64,000 nucleotides of DNA, taken from the NCBI GenBank assembly GCA_022747635.1, contig JAKTNV010000017.1, positions 682,001 to 746,000 on the forward strand, read 5' to 3'. The DNA comes from Hetaerina americana. Taxonomy: Eukaryota; Arthropoda; Insecta; Odonata; Calopterygidae. The notes beneath the pieces were generated by a model, which saw nothing but the letters and a program-made list of their open reading frames with translations, searched no databases and was not told the DNA's origin. Of this stretch, positions 1-11,679 are shown in pieces; position 1 is the first letter of the stretch; the number at the start of each line of letters is the position of its first letter. Both the position numbers and the translations under genes were made by a program.

Positions 1-741
1 TGGCCATATTTTCTTGAAATTTGATAATTCGAGTTTAGAAATGATAATTCACCAGTAGATTGTCAATTGATAATTTCTCTTCGACTTTCCAAAATAAGTT
101 GCACCATAACCGAATGTTTAAGATAAAAAGAGTTTTGCTAACTTTATTACTAACTTCATTGGTTTTATTAAAGATATATTTCATAAATGGGCATTTAGGT
201 TGAATCATTCCGTGGGGAACAAACCCTTACTCTGAGAAAGTAATCACCTAGGTTTTTCATCAAGGAAAGTCTAAAATGATTTTGTAATTGTAATTTTATA
301 ATTAAACAGTATTTCGCTTTAGTATGAGAGGATAAAGCGCACAGTTTCACATCATATAATGCTTTTATAATACAGTGCAGTCCTTCGAAAACGTCCCGCA
401 CAGTGAAAATATTCCCTGGCCTCGGACGATGTACTCTGATAACAGTCATTTGCAATCGAAATGTCTCTCGCTTAGTCCGTTAATTGGCTCTTAACTCACA
501 GCTTGTGCCCATGACATCTCGGCCGGGACGCGACCTCCTGGTTGCGTTCTTAGCAATCGCCGGCAGTGGTATTTTCGATAAATCAATTCATTCCACCCTT
601 CATTGCCCCCTTTGTTTCCATACAAAATGCTCTGGGCTGAATCTCCAAAACGCAGCTTATCTCTATCTTGCCCCAATTTTTATCAATTTACTGTTTATTC
701 ATTATTTCATCTTTAAACTTTGTGCTTCTACTTCCACCATA

Positions 742-744
<3 letters not shown>
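1..744. other. AT-rich non-coding stretch, nothing recognised
   Basis: No repeat family, RNA gene or protein domain was recognised. Short open frames here give low-complexity or unrecognisable peptides. A slightly GC-richer patch lies around 515-570. Confidence 0.5.

Positions 745-794
<50 letters not shown>
745..794. repeat. (AT)n microsatellite
   Basis: An uninterrupted AT dinucleotide run of about 50 bases. It abuts the hammerhead-like motif that begins at 794. Confidence 0.97.
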
Positions 795-796
<2 letters not shown>

Positions 797-823
797 AAGA
801 TGGCCTCGGGGAAGGCCGAAAGC
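794..823 (+). ncRNA. hammerhead-like motif, unit 1 of a tandem pair
   Basis: Seen: TTGAAGA (794-800), spacer T (801), GGCC (802-805) pairing with GGCC (814-817) around an 8-nt loop, then GAA (818-820) and A. This is the order expected for a type I hammerhead core with stem II, but the first core base is T instead of C. The downstream sequence aligns with that after the second motif at 1019, sharing the 12-mer TGAGTGTCCTTT. The spacing of 225 bp suggests a tandem dimer. Inferred origin is a PLE tail or a retrozyme-like element. Cleavage activity is unproven. Confidence 0.5.
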
Positions 824-914
824 TTAAAAAATTTACCGTGTGAGTGTCCTTTTAAGTGTTACTATTTTATTTGCCGTCCCAATATTATACTGCTCGTGTG
901 AGTGTTTCCGTATA

Positions 915-918
<4 letters not shown>

Positions 919-1008
<90 letters not shown>

Positions 1009-1016
1009 ATATGTAT
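919..1016. repeat. (AT)n microsatellite passing into (GT)n
   Basis: About 78 bases of pure AT dinucleotides, followed by a short GT run and a few mixed bases. It directly precedes the second hammerhead-like motif. Confidence 0.97.
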
Positions 1017-1018
1017 AT

Positions 1019-1049
1019 CTGATAACGACGATAGCGCCGTCGAAACGTC
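1019..1049 (+). ncRNA. hammerhead-like motif, unit 2 of a tandem pair
   Basis: Seen: CTGATAA (1019-1025), spacer C (1026), GACG (1027-1030) pairing with CGTC (1038-1041) around a 7-nt loop, GAA (1042-1044), AC (1045-1046), GT (1047-1048) and C (1049). This fits the minimal hammerhead layout, except that the seventh base of the first core block is A, not G, counting from an expected CTGANGA with G at position 6. Here position 6 is A. The flank after it resembles the flank after unit 1. Confidence 0.5.
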
Positions 1050-1110
1050 AAAACTACATATTTGAGTGTCCTTTCCCTGTGTTTCTTTGTTTCAAAAGTT
1101 TAAATCTGTG

Positions 1111-1134
1111 TATATATATATATATATATATATA
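1111..1134. repeat. (TA)n microsatellite
   Basis: A 24-base TA run closing the second unit. It is the third TA tract within 400 bp. Confidence 0.95.
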
Positions 1135-1705
1135 GCGAGCGAGTGAAAGGTGTTAATTGCTTGCGAATTAATGGCGGAGGCCCAAAATCGTCACGCGAAA
1201 GCTCAGGCAATAGGGCCAGTCCCAAGTCAAGGCCCTCCTTCCCGCTGAAGGATGGAGAGGTCGAAGAAGATAAAGGGAGAGAACTGGGTATCGCATCGAT
1301 GATGACACTGGGCCATCCGCTTCCATTCATTCTCAACCAAACTATTTATCATACCTTACCTCTTTCATACCATTGACTTTTAGAGCAAAACCGCGGCTAG
1401 TGATTCCGCTTCAAATGGTGTATGAAAATATAAAACCATTAACTTGATGTGTGGAAGAATATCTCACATTGAGTTAAAGTTTTGAATTTGAAATCATTTG
1501 AAAAATGCGATGAGGCAGCCTTCATCGTGCCTTCCGTTTGTGAAAGCATTTTTAAAAGAAGAAAGAATATTAAAAGAATTTTAATGCTACTCTTCTGATA
1601 GCTGTTCAAGGAAATGCAAAGGAAAAATGTTTGTTTCATCCTCAAATCGAGGATTGGCTTATTGCAGTTCTTTATGGTGGCCTCTAACTTTTTATGATTT
1701 AAATA
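1135..1705. other. unique-looking non-coding sequence
   Basis: Positions 1135-1330 are GC-richer than the surroundings. Neither strand gives a recognisable protein or repeat. The rest is AT-rich with nothing recognised. Confidence 0.4.
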
Positions 1706-1855
1706 AACTTTTGCAGTAGGTGCCGCAGGTTATGAATTTCCACAAAACCGTATTTCAATGCTTTCACATGATCATCAGGTTTTGATGATGATGCTTAAGC
1801 ATGGAAACTCGAGTTGTCTGGAAATACTTTATCTGTGGTACCTATGGTAAAAGTT
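1706..1855. repeat. old inverted repeat with hammerhead-like cores
   Basis: The left arm (from 1706) and the reverse complement of the right arm (ending 1855) align over most of their length with many mismatches. Near the centre the minus strand reads CCTGATGAT, then a weak stem, then GAAAT. The plus strand reads TTGATGATGATGC, a stem partner GCAT, then GGAAACTC. The arrangement resembles the better preserved inverted repeats at 10601-10771 and 24881-25127, so this is probably an older member of the same class. Confidence 0.5.
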
Positions 1856-3479
1856 AATATAATTAATAATGTGTCATTTAGTAACACAAATTTTCTAAGA
1901 ACTAGTTTTATTTATTCCGTTGTTTTCCCAATAATATCATTTGTTTATAATTCTGTCATGGTTTTCTGTAAACTATAGTGTCTCCGGAAGAGCCCAGTTG
2001 GTTTTCCTGTTCTTGTTAGTTTTCACCATTAGCGTCTACATTCTCCTTCTCTTTGAAGTACTTCTTCTCTTTTTTCTCTGTGAGCCCATTATTTTTGTCA
2101 ATCTCTTGTGACACCACATTTCCATCGCTTTTAATTATTTTTCTCTGATGAGTCATGTCTCAAAAATTTGTAAAAGAAAACTCTATATATGAGTTTAGTA
2201 AATGTTCAGCTTATAATTAATTCATTTTCAAAATTTCCAAATTTATTTGACCTCATCTTTTAAACTATTGATTTTTGCAGAAAAATATCATTCGTGAATG
2301 TACAGTTCTTAGCATCGTACTTTTGACATTATGTCGATTAGAAATAAATTAATATGATAAACATTAAACTATAATTCTGGCTATTAAGTGACTTAAGGGA
2401 GGATGAAATTTATTTTAAGTTCGAGTAGTGAAATCCGTATTTCTCCACTTTATATGTTCGCTTGCAGCAGCCCATGAGATAATTTTTTTGCTACATAGCA
2501 ACGCCTCCAGTGCAAATAACTTCCATTATCTGTTTCATTTTTTTCCTGCGGTCATTTAATGTGGTTGTTTTGATTTTAACCGAGTTGACCATCATCGGGG
2601 AGAACGTGGAAGGGGAATGGCCTGGTTACGCCACAGAGCGCATTATCGTCCGCGATTTTATTATTGCGGACGCACGCGATTGGTGAAACCATGGTGGGAA
2701 GTAATAGTGCGAGTCTATAGAGAAACGATCGGGATGATATGATTGGCCCAGAGGCGAGTCCGCGCCGCTACCGAGGAAAGGAGGACGATTCCCGACCTTT
2801 GACCTTCGATATCTTAGGACCCTCTGAAACGGTGGTGGGCGGGGAGACGGGGTGAAGACTGGGAGTGAGTGCAAGGAACAAAGAGTCTCCACGAATGGGT
2901 TTGGTGTACCGTAGCAAAGAACACGTACATGTGTCGTGCGCAGCATCCGATAGAAGATACTGATATTTACAAATTGTTGAAACTCGGGGAATAGAAATTC
3001 GCAATGGAAATATCACCGCCTACGGATTTTTCTGGCTGTACTGAATTTGAAATAATTTTTTTCTATTGCTGTATAAAGTATACATATATGTATTCTGTAA
3101 TTTCAATTATTTCTGTATTTAAATATCAGTAAGTGACACATTTGTGGATGTTTGCTTACACACACATATGCAAGTTTGAGGGGGTAGGTGGACGAAGGGA
3201 CTATTCTAATAATAATACCACTCCATTAAAAACTATTGCTTTATTATTACCATCTTGAATTCAGGAATTACGCTCGCTATAGGATTTAGTGCGTAGTATG
3301 CAGCATCCTAACGGAGCACGAGGTGAGGACCCAACCTATCAAACCTATTTGCAAGGTTGGTTAATATATTAATATACAGTGCAACCATAGTGTTCCATAG
3401 TTTCCGAAACCTCGTCTTTCAGATAAGGGAATGAGCGTGTATGCAGCTTGGAGGCCTTTGAAATGTGGTTTCGGAGAAG
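1856..3479. other. non-coding, nothing recognised
   Basis: Mostly AT-rich. A mixed GC patch at about 2590-2960 has short open frames on the minus strand, but they show no domain, no low-complexity signature and no family resemblance. Confidence 0.4.
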
Positions 3480-3499
3480 AATATACCATTTATTGATTT

Positions 3500-3750
3500 T
3501 AATTAGTGTAATACAAAGGAAGGTGAACTTAAAAGAAATCAGAAAACTTAGATGGAGAGCCTGTGGAGAGTTGATGAGGTGCTGAAGACCATGGTAGAAG
3601 GGAAAATATTAGGTAAGCCGTGGGAGACGAAGAAAGAGAATAAGCTTTTTTGGAAGGCATGTAGGCACGCAAGTAGAAGTGAAGGAGAAAATATAGGAGA
3701 GAGCGAGTTTTGGGTGATGGAGGTTTAAGAAATAGGTAAAATTTAGTGGT
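3500..3750 (+). pseudogene. LINE-A fragment, C-terminal tail
   Basis: The plus strand encodes a peptide containing DEVLKTMVEGKILGK. This matches the C-terminal motif GMLKTVIEGRMLGKRGKGR of the LINE reverse transcriptase at 28453-29415. Only the last part of the protein and some 3-prime sequence are represented, with stops and frame breaks. It is a dead fragment. Confidence 0.5.
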
Positions 3751-5211
3751 TGTTAGAAACTATAAAAAGTCTAGTTAAGCCTAGAGGGGGAGCTCTGGTT
3801 GAGCTTCAGACCTTATCAACTGAATCGGCCACTCAGGGGATACTTGTTTGTAGGTGACGGCTGGTGCCTCAGTTGGAGCTGTGAATATGTAATACGTACT
3901 TGCATGAGAGATAGTGCGCCCTAGGTGAAACCCAGGTACGCTTCATAAATACGGGATCACTCTCGATTTTGTTCCGTGGACCTGACGTATTGGATCCTTC
4001 GTTCCTGCTCCATCCCCCAGAGTCTTGCGCAGAATCCAGTCAGTCAGCTCGTTGTTTTTTTTCCTGTTGCCAATGACTGAGACAAAAACGATCGAAGCAG
4101 CGGGTTGCATATTTTTTTCCATCGCGTCTCTCGGCATTCGACCAATTAAGGCCATCGCCACGGGATCGTTTTTTTTTTTGGAGAAAGACGATGAATAACC
4201 GAAAAAATATCGTCCTCGTTGATAGCCGACGATAGAAAAAAGGGAAAACCTATGCGGACCTAACGTATGACCCTCAAGTTTTTCAGTCCGCGACGGGTAA
4301 GATCAGAGCGGCGAGATAGTCCCCTTCTTAAAGATATGAGAGAGTTTGTTGGTGTTCATCAAAAGTTTACTTAGCCTAACAAAGGTCGAATATGACCCGA
4401 TTCTAATTCTGGACGAGTGCCCATTGAGCGCGAGAGAGCGCGCGCACTCTCCATTTCGGTGGAATGTTCTCGAATGGAAAAGTGCTTGCTCTCCTAAGGG
4501 CGCAAGAGACGGGAGAGCACCGATTGGTTTGCGCGCGCCCTTTTCTTTCACATTTTTTCTCTCTCTTCTTTTTAATTTTGGTGCTTTCAGCATTAATGCA
4601 GATGGGGTGGAAGGGGGGAGCAATGTGGGAGTTGGGGGGGGGGGAATTATGGATGAGTGAGGGTTTGGATTCTGGGGAAGAAAGTGAAGATATATAGATA
4701 TACCGTGCAAAGAGACGTTGAACGAAGGCATGTGAGGTAAAAAGATTGCGATCTGGCTGATGCAGCCAAAATTGTATAAACACAATTAAGGGCTTACCAG
4801 AGCAGTGAAACTTCTGTAAAATATCACCTTTAAAAACTTGCATTGGAACATAATTATTCATTTAATTATGATAAGATTGTATTAATATGCTACGATAAAT
4901 GAATGATTTCACAATCTTCTTTTGCTGACGAAGGGTCTATCTCCAGTCCTCTTTTCTTTTGTGGGTTTCACGTTTATCTTGACTGTTTCTCAACTTAGAT
5001 TAAAAAAAATTTATATGAATAAATATGTATTAAAATTAAAGACATAAATTTATATCAATGCTTTCATAAATGGCGTGAAAAGAGTGAAGATGAACATGAC
5101 AGTCACAAGCGTTTCTCGACGGGGACTCGAAACAGAGCCTAAGCCATTAGAAGAAGACGAATATAGTATATTGATGTGTGTTTGTCTGTATGTATGTGCG
5201 TGTGTGTGTAT
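3751..5211. other. non-coding with a GC-richer patch
   Basis: Positions 4260-4560 carry many CpGs and a run of GA/CT-type words. A purine-rich tract with a G-run follows at 4610-4680. No gene or known repeat was recognised. Overlapping open frames on both strands at 4300-4860 do not resemble any protein family. Confidence 0.4.
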
Positions 5212-5446
5212 GTACACCATAAACACACTTATCAACCCTAAGGTCGGTTAGGTGGGTGATGGCAGAGTTCACCCAGTACTAAGCCCGACGGCGTGTGAAA
5301 TTCACACATCAGGGTAGGGGGGCCAGTTCCTTTCCCTGTGCCGATTATGGTTTCCCAGGAATACCTGGTACCCGAAAAATCACATAGCTTGGGTGGAGCT
5401 GCAGGTGCCCAGAGTGCCTTGCCCGGGAATCGAACCCTCCCGGGTT
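5212..5446 (-). mobile_element. SINE-A copy, tRNA-derived
   Basis: Reading the minus strand, a B-box-like GGGTTCGATTCCCGGG comes first. Next is a conserved body with the words TGATTTTTCGGGTAC and GGCACAGGGAAAGGA, then CACACGCCGTCGGGCTTAGTA, and a 3-prime end near AGGGTTGATAAGTGTG. The same blocks in the same order occur at 26560, 35322 and 48783, and in part at 12452. The tRNA-like head is partial here. Confidence 0.7.
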
Positions 5447-7794
5447 TTATATATATATATATTTATAACATAATGTAAGTAATATATTGGTGGAAAATAT
5501 GAGAAAAAGAAAATTCCAGGCAAACAACACCAAATGTCATGTTTTTGATTTTGAATTTATTATATATTTTTACACTCATCAGTTATCGTACATGTTCATA
5601 GGACTTATTAAAATAAAAAAAATGGATTTTCATCATATACTCGTATTGCCATTGGCATCTACGTATTATTACAAAAGGAATTGCTTGGCTTTGTATCTTC
5701 AAAATGTTAGGACATTCTTTTTCCTTCTATTAGAGGATTATTTTTACCTTTCCATCCAAATATAGCTAATATTTTTAATTTATCCTCGATATAATTGCTT
5801 TTTTGTCCTTGTTTTTTAAATTAAATATCAGGCAAGAGTAGGATGGTTGTAGACAAGTGACCTTGCTCCGATTGGCAGCTCAAGACAGAGATACACGCCA
5901 TTAATTTCACAGAGGGTTTTATATAGCGGAAATAAAAGCTCTGTCAACACAATGATGGCTGATTGTTTTTCCCCTTTTATATGCCAGTCTGGGGTTCCTG
6001 TGTTGATTAACAGTGTGCTATAATTTTCATTTTGGAAGACTAAACGTCATAGGGTCCATTAATATGGGTAATTTAGTAAAGCAATGGACCGTTAAACAAA
6101 TAACTCCCGTGGTTACACATTAGGTTCTGTTTTCTTATTCATACATCAACATAAAATCGTTATCCCTAAATATAGTTTTTTATTTATGCATGTTTTTGAC
6201 TTTTTGTTGATGTGGGTAGCGATTGACATTTGGATACTTATACTGATGGAAATTAGAGGAACGGTGGGAGTAGGGAAACTCGTATTAATCATAACTATAG
6301 GAAATTTTGTTCGCCCCGTTTAACGTCATCTTAACCAATCAGCGGTGCAGTGACGGAATGAAGACGACTCTTTTCAACTAGAGATTCATTTTTACGAAAT
6401 TATTCTGCTGTTCTCGACTGCATTAATAATGGTCATGGGGATTTTACTTCTAATGAGGTATACAGGTACGTCCATTGAATCAAATATGGTCCATTGAACA
6501 AATAAGACCTTGGGGTCGTGATTCTTTAGCCAGTGCCCATTTTACAGTTGTTGGAGAGAGGAATACTATTATTTTGAATTCTTCCGCAATTTTTGTTCTG
6601 ATTAAGTGCAAATTTTATGAATCAGTGCGTTATGAAAATACAAAATACTTCCTTTCTTTCTATCTTTTACCGTCGTCATTAAATGTGAGTGGCGTAGGGT
6701 CGGAATGTCAATGCTTTCCAAAATACTTTAAATTTTGCAATAACTATTTTTCTCCTTATATAATGTTATATACCTACCAAAAGCCGCATGTCTTACATAT
6801 CAAAGGATGGATTCTGTGGTGAAATTAACCAATCAAGTCAGATGGTAGAGTTAAATTCGAGGACCAAATTCAAGTGATTGAGTGATAGAGAAGGGGTCAT
6901 GTATATATTCGGCCGGAGTAGCTTTTTTGTCATCGGCTATCCTCCTTTGGCTACCCACCGCCATTATTAATTGACTGTTTATTGTAATATCACAGATCAT
7001 ATAATTTATCCTCCATAAACTCATTGCCTAAGTTAAAACGCGTATGATGATCAATTACATAGGAGTAATAAATTGTGGCAGATAATACAATTGACTTGAG
7101 TTATTAAGAACCTTATGCAGATTTTCTGCCATTGTATTCCTAATAGTGGAAGTACAACTACTCCCATCTTGATCATGGCTTTCTCGAAGTCTCTGCTTCC
7201 AAAAGCTTACCCTTCAGTAGTTACATTGGCTCTGCAGCATGACGTGAGAATATCCGCGCCCTCTTAATAAGATGAAAATAGGGTAGAATTCACCTTAAGA
7301 TGAAGGGCAAGATTGGTACCACTCGATTATTTCTATTCTTGTGGGTTATACACGTGGTACCACAGGTTTTGAGAGGGTCAAATCTAGAGCAGTGCTTTTG
7401 TGAATTGCTCGATATGAGAACCTCGTAACCAGTTTGGTCTCGCTTTCCCATGTAAGCTTATGCAAGACTAATCCCTACATACAACTCTGTTATCCTCATT
7501 AAATTGCGGACATTTTTAATTCAGTAATATGATTTTATTCCTTGAAGATCTTGGACATACTATTTCCTCTTATTAAACCTGTTTTACGAACCCAACTGAG
7601 AATCAGTTTTTTATTTGAGTGACAATCGTTGCGATAGAAATGCTTTACTTCCTTTCTTGTAGCTTGAAGAAATGTGTAATGGGTTTGAAATGCCTAATAA
7701 AGATGTTATTACAAATCTTTTTGCAAAGTCTTATGTTGAAATCGGACAAAAAATTATTTCATGCCCAAGTAAGATTTTTTTAATTATCGACTTA
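5447..7794. other. AT-rich non-coding; short (TA)n at 5447-5462
   Basis: Open frames at 5487-5765 and 6475-6822 are AT-rich and show no domain. No repeat family was recognised. Confidence 0.4.
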
Positions 7795-7978
7795 ATTGGG
7801 CGAGGTTGAGACTATAGTCCCTTCTTCCACCTAATCATTACAGACATTACAATGAAGGCAGTTACATATAACTAAGTCCTAGATGGAAGAAAATCTACCT
7901 AGGCGGGAATCGAACTCGCGACCTCTGGGTGGGTCGGTGAGGACATTACCCCACCGCCACTGGGGCCGGCACGTTCGC
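7795..7978 (-). mobile_element. SINE-B copy, tRNA-derived
   Basis: On the minus strand the sequence starts with GTGCCGGCCCCAGTGGCGG and continues to a B-box GCGAGTTCGATTCCCGCC. It then reads CTAGGTAGATTTTCTTCC, TCTAGGACTTAGTTATATG, and ends near CTCAACCTCGCCC. The same order of blocks is present at 35968-36130 on the plus strand. This is a second SINE type, separate from SINE-A. Confidence 0.65.
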
Positions 7979-9339
7979 TGGCGAGCACATACGTATGCGC
8001 TTCGGAAATAAACGTCTCAAAAAGCTTTTAATTTTTTATAATTACCTGCAAATGAACGTACTTTTAAGTATTTTTTTCTTTTCGCCGATACTGAAGATTA
8101 AAATATTTGCAGAGAATTATTATCTCGCCTTAATGATGGTAAATGTTTGAATTTATACGGAATTCAAAACATATTTCATAGATTCCTGTAAAAATGTGAA
8201 TAAACTTGATTGTGCGAGACTAGGACCCGTATTTGTAATTTAACATGATCACATATCATTAGAATAGTATGAGTCGTAATAAGAGAGAACTACTAGCCTA
8301 GTAAGTCTGATAGTGGACGCGCTTACCGACGAACCTGGAGGCCATTCGGCAAGTCCTGATTTCGAATGGTTCCTGCATGTAGTAATGGTGCCTTAATATG
8401 ATTTTTTGAAATATTCGATTTTGATTAACCAATCAAAATGTCCTCACTCAGTCGTGAAGTATCTCAAGTCTGATAATAATAATAAGTATTATTGCCGGTT
8501 ATATTCCGTAGTTCTTGAACAGTGATCGTTAGAGGATATTTTGATTTAAATGCCATTGTTATATCCACCGTAAAATTTGCCAATAAAAGCTTTGAAAATA
8601 CTTATAAAGCAAAAAAATAAAAATAAGGAAGCCAAGTAGCGATGGATTTATCAGCTATTTTTTAGTTTAGCATGTTTGAACAAGATAGACCTCTCCTACA
8701 TTATGAACGCCGATGGAGAAAAAGGATAAAATTGACACTTATAGCTTAAAAATATTCCTTCGTCAACACCAAAATTTCTTTATGCACGATGACTATGTTT
8801 GTGAATTATTATATTCTGACGAGTTTACATATCGTTTCAATTTCAGCGATTGGGAGATGAGTATTCCATGTTAAGTTTCTGTTGTTCGTTTCTTAAAATA
8901 CTTTAGCCTTGTTGAATACCAGGTCATGTTTTATAAATTTGAAAATCTTTGGGTATGTTGTTATATGCATGATGTATATATTTTTTTGATTCCCATGAAA
9001 TCATATCGGAAATGGCGGGTTCACGAAATAACTGACTATTTAGTTAGCTCTGATGATGCACCTGAGGTCCACAAAAAGCAAAATGGAATGGCTCTCTTTC
9101 ATTGTCTTCTTGTATTCATCAGTGTAAAACTCAGTGACTGAATGAATGGATGCACGAACTGCTTTTCCCAGTTTTGTACGAAAACTGGAACCCAACGCAA
9201 CATTATTCTTTAGACCGTTTATACACTCGAAATTATGTCAACTTTCGTCATAGAGTGACGGTTGAATAATTCAAAATATCAGCCTTATGAGAGCGAGGCT
9301 TAAATGCATAATTGTGACTCGAAACGGGAGTGAATTGGG
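7979..9339. other. AT-rich non-coding
   Basis: Nothing firm. A possible decayed hammerhead-like motif lies at 9049-9085. The 71-residue open frame at 8926-9141 has no recognisable domain and overlaps that motif. Confidence 0.4.
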
Positions 9340-9900
9340 TCCGGGTTAACACACCGAATCCCTCGTTCCATAAAGGATGAAAATTTTCCGAGGTCGAGCA
9401 GCATTTCGTTTGATGGGAAGTGGGCGATTTCGACGACGACGAAGGCGGCGCAACACGGCTCGTGTATACGCCCGAGAGGATTTAAGCGGAGTTATTCCAT
9501 TTCGCGATGCTCCCTCAAAACGGGTCACTCACTCTTTGTGTAACGCGAGGAGAGCAGTTGCTAGGGGAGAGCGAGGGAATGAGTGAGAGAGAGAGTGACT
9601 GGCCATTAAGATGGAAATACGACGGCCGGATAAGTGAGCTTTCGTTGCTCTTTTTTTCCTTCTCTCTCCCTCTTACACTCCGACTCCCCGCCCCATCCCT
9701 CCTTTCCTCTCTCGGCTCGACCGCCCTCCTGCGTTTTCAAGAGCGCCGACCCGTGGGCCGGAAGTGCCCTCATGGCAAGCGCCATTCATTTCTCGATCGA
9801 AATGGAACGGCTAGCCAAGTAGTTCCCGAAGTTCTTTAAACGCCCGAGGTGCCCCTGTGTACGAAGTGCTGCGCGCACACAAACGCACAGGCCTGTGCGG
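9340..9900. promoter_or_regulatory. CpG-rich island
   Basis: A sharp shift from AT-rich flanks to CpG-rich sequence, with runs such as CGACGACGAAGGCGGCG and a CT-rich tract at 9650-9720. Short frames here are arginine- and serine-rich, as expected from base composition. It may be an unmethylated island, a promoter or a first exon, but no conserved coding sequence was recognised. Confidence 0.35.
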
Positions 9901-10600
9901 TAGCTTGTAATCATCGACCTCCGGTGGTCACGAAAATTTTCATTTTCTTATTATTTCTAGAATGCGTACTTAATTAGAGGCGACACAAAAACAAAATAAT
10001 TTTGAAAACATTCTAATTTAAACGGTCCGCGAAAATTGTAATAATGGAAACATTGAATGTGTTCAAAAATACAGAACGATATCAGGACAAACAACGATAA
10101 ATAAATGTGACCAAAGAAATGGGCCGAGTAAATATATTTTGCGGTTGAATTAAATGTAACCTCAACTTCAACAGCCTTTGGCGATTCATTGAATATCTGG
10201 CAATGTAAATATAGTCGTATTTGTCCTATCGCCACTAGGAGTGTGGGTAAATATTTGTTTGAATCAAATCTGTTGTGACTCGCAGTTAAATCACCTATGA
10301 CAGATGTTTCGAAAAACATCTATCACAGCGATCGTTTCTTAAAATTACAACTGATAGTGTTTCGTGGTAACATTTTAAAGAACCAGGACAGTAACTAGTA
10401 GAGGTCACTATGTTATCTGGCCTACAGTAGCAAAGTCAGGAGAGCGTGCGACGTCTTAAAACTTAAGCTGTCACGAGTAGCAATAACGAACCATCACTTT
10501 GGCCAGATCTCTTTTTTTATCCATTGTGAATAAAAGCTAAGGTCACCTAAAATTGCACTGAATGGTTGAGGCCTTAACTTTGTAGAATTCCATTTTTAAT
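9901..10600. other. AT-rich non-coding
   Basis: The minus-strand open frame of 120 codons at 9957-10319 gives an unrecognisable, phenylalanine-rich peptide. No repeat was seen. Confidence 0.4.
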
Positions 10601-10771
10601 TTAGGAAACATAATATCTTTGCTTTCTACAAAATAAACTTTATTCGTCGACTAGTTTCGTTTACACTGTAACATCATCAGGACTAATGTAAACGATGATG
10701 TTACCGTGGAAACGAAACTAGTCGACGAATAAAGTTTATTTTGTAGAAAGCAAAGATATTATTTTTCCTAA
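10601..10771. mobile_element. 171-bp inverted repeat element with hammerhead-like core
   Basis: Arms of 78 bp (10601-10678 and 10694-10771) are complementary with about three mismatches, around a 15-bp spacer. On the minus strand the left arm reads CTGATGA (10680 downward), spacer T, a GTTAC/GTAAAC stem-loop with one bulge, then GAAAC (10658-10654). The right arm carries a slightly decayed version on the plus strand. The head-to-head layout mirrors the two arms of the PLE at 20967-22383, so a non-autonomous PLE derivative is the best guess. A simple fold-back element is the alternative. Confidence 0.6.
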
Positions 10772-11679
10772 GTTTTTTCACCTAAAATTTATAGGAAGCG
10801 ATTCTGTGTGTTTCCAAATGACGAAAATGAAACAAAAACAATTATCCAAATATTACAAAAAAGTAAATAATTGTTAATACTAATGAGACAATAATAATAA
10901 TCATTAATAGTAATTAATTAGGAATATGACATTGAAAATGCTTTAAATATCATTCCCAAACAACTTTTTTCATTCCCTTGAAATATTTGATGGACTGTTT
11001 GTTCATGGAATTTGGTAATTCGAACATGCATTTTAGGTTAAGTTAACCACAAAAAACGAAAATGGCTCTGTTTTACCTATATTTCATGAGACGTTTTCTC
11101 TCTCTGAGACATAACGGACACCCGCGTCGATCCATGTTGCTTTGGAATAATGTTGAAAAACACTCCGATTTCCGGTCTAAATCGCATGGAAGAGTCCTGA
11201 AATCCTTCATTGTCATTATTTCTCTGTTGTTCACTACGTTGTCTGCAAATAATCTACGGTTGAGGATGATATGGAAACTTAAACAATGCATGAGGTCGTA
11301 TATCAAGAAAAAGAGTGACCCATGTCACGTTTCTGTTACACTCCTGAAGTTGCGCCTGCCTCTAATGAACTCCTCACATCGACGACTACTTTTTATTTGC
11401 ACTTAAATAAGGAGTGTCCCTAATCCATTTGGTCACTTTGTCATGAATGCCATAATTTTTCAGTTTATGTATCAATATATCATGAGGGATCTTGCCAAAG
11501 GCTGCTTTGGATTCTAAAATTATAGCATCCACCTGTGCATTCCCATCCCCCGAGGCAGGACAAATTGGTTACGCTATAAAGGAAGGTTTCTGTCAGGTTT
11601 CAAAATAGAAAATAGTTTTCTGTTTAAAATAGGAAAATCTGTCAGGATTTAAGGAAGAAAAATCCTTTTTTACCGTGAA
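10772..11679. other. AT-rich non-coding
   Basis: A 114-codon plus-strand frame at 11062-11406 has no recognisable domain. No repeat family was identified. Confidence 0.4.

Noticed and set aside
484..1135. Open frames made of repeated Tyr-Ile codons
   Set aside because: They are translations of the (TA)n microsatellites and not proteins.
4303..4861. Two overlapping minus-strand frames of 150-160 codons
   Set aside because: No recognisable domain, low-complexity proline/serine stretches, and antisense frames of similar quality.
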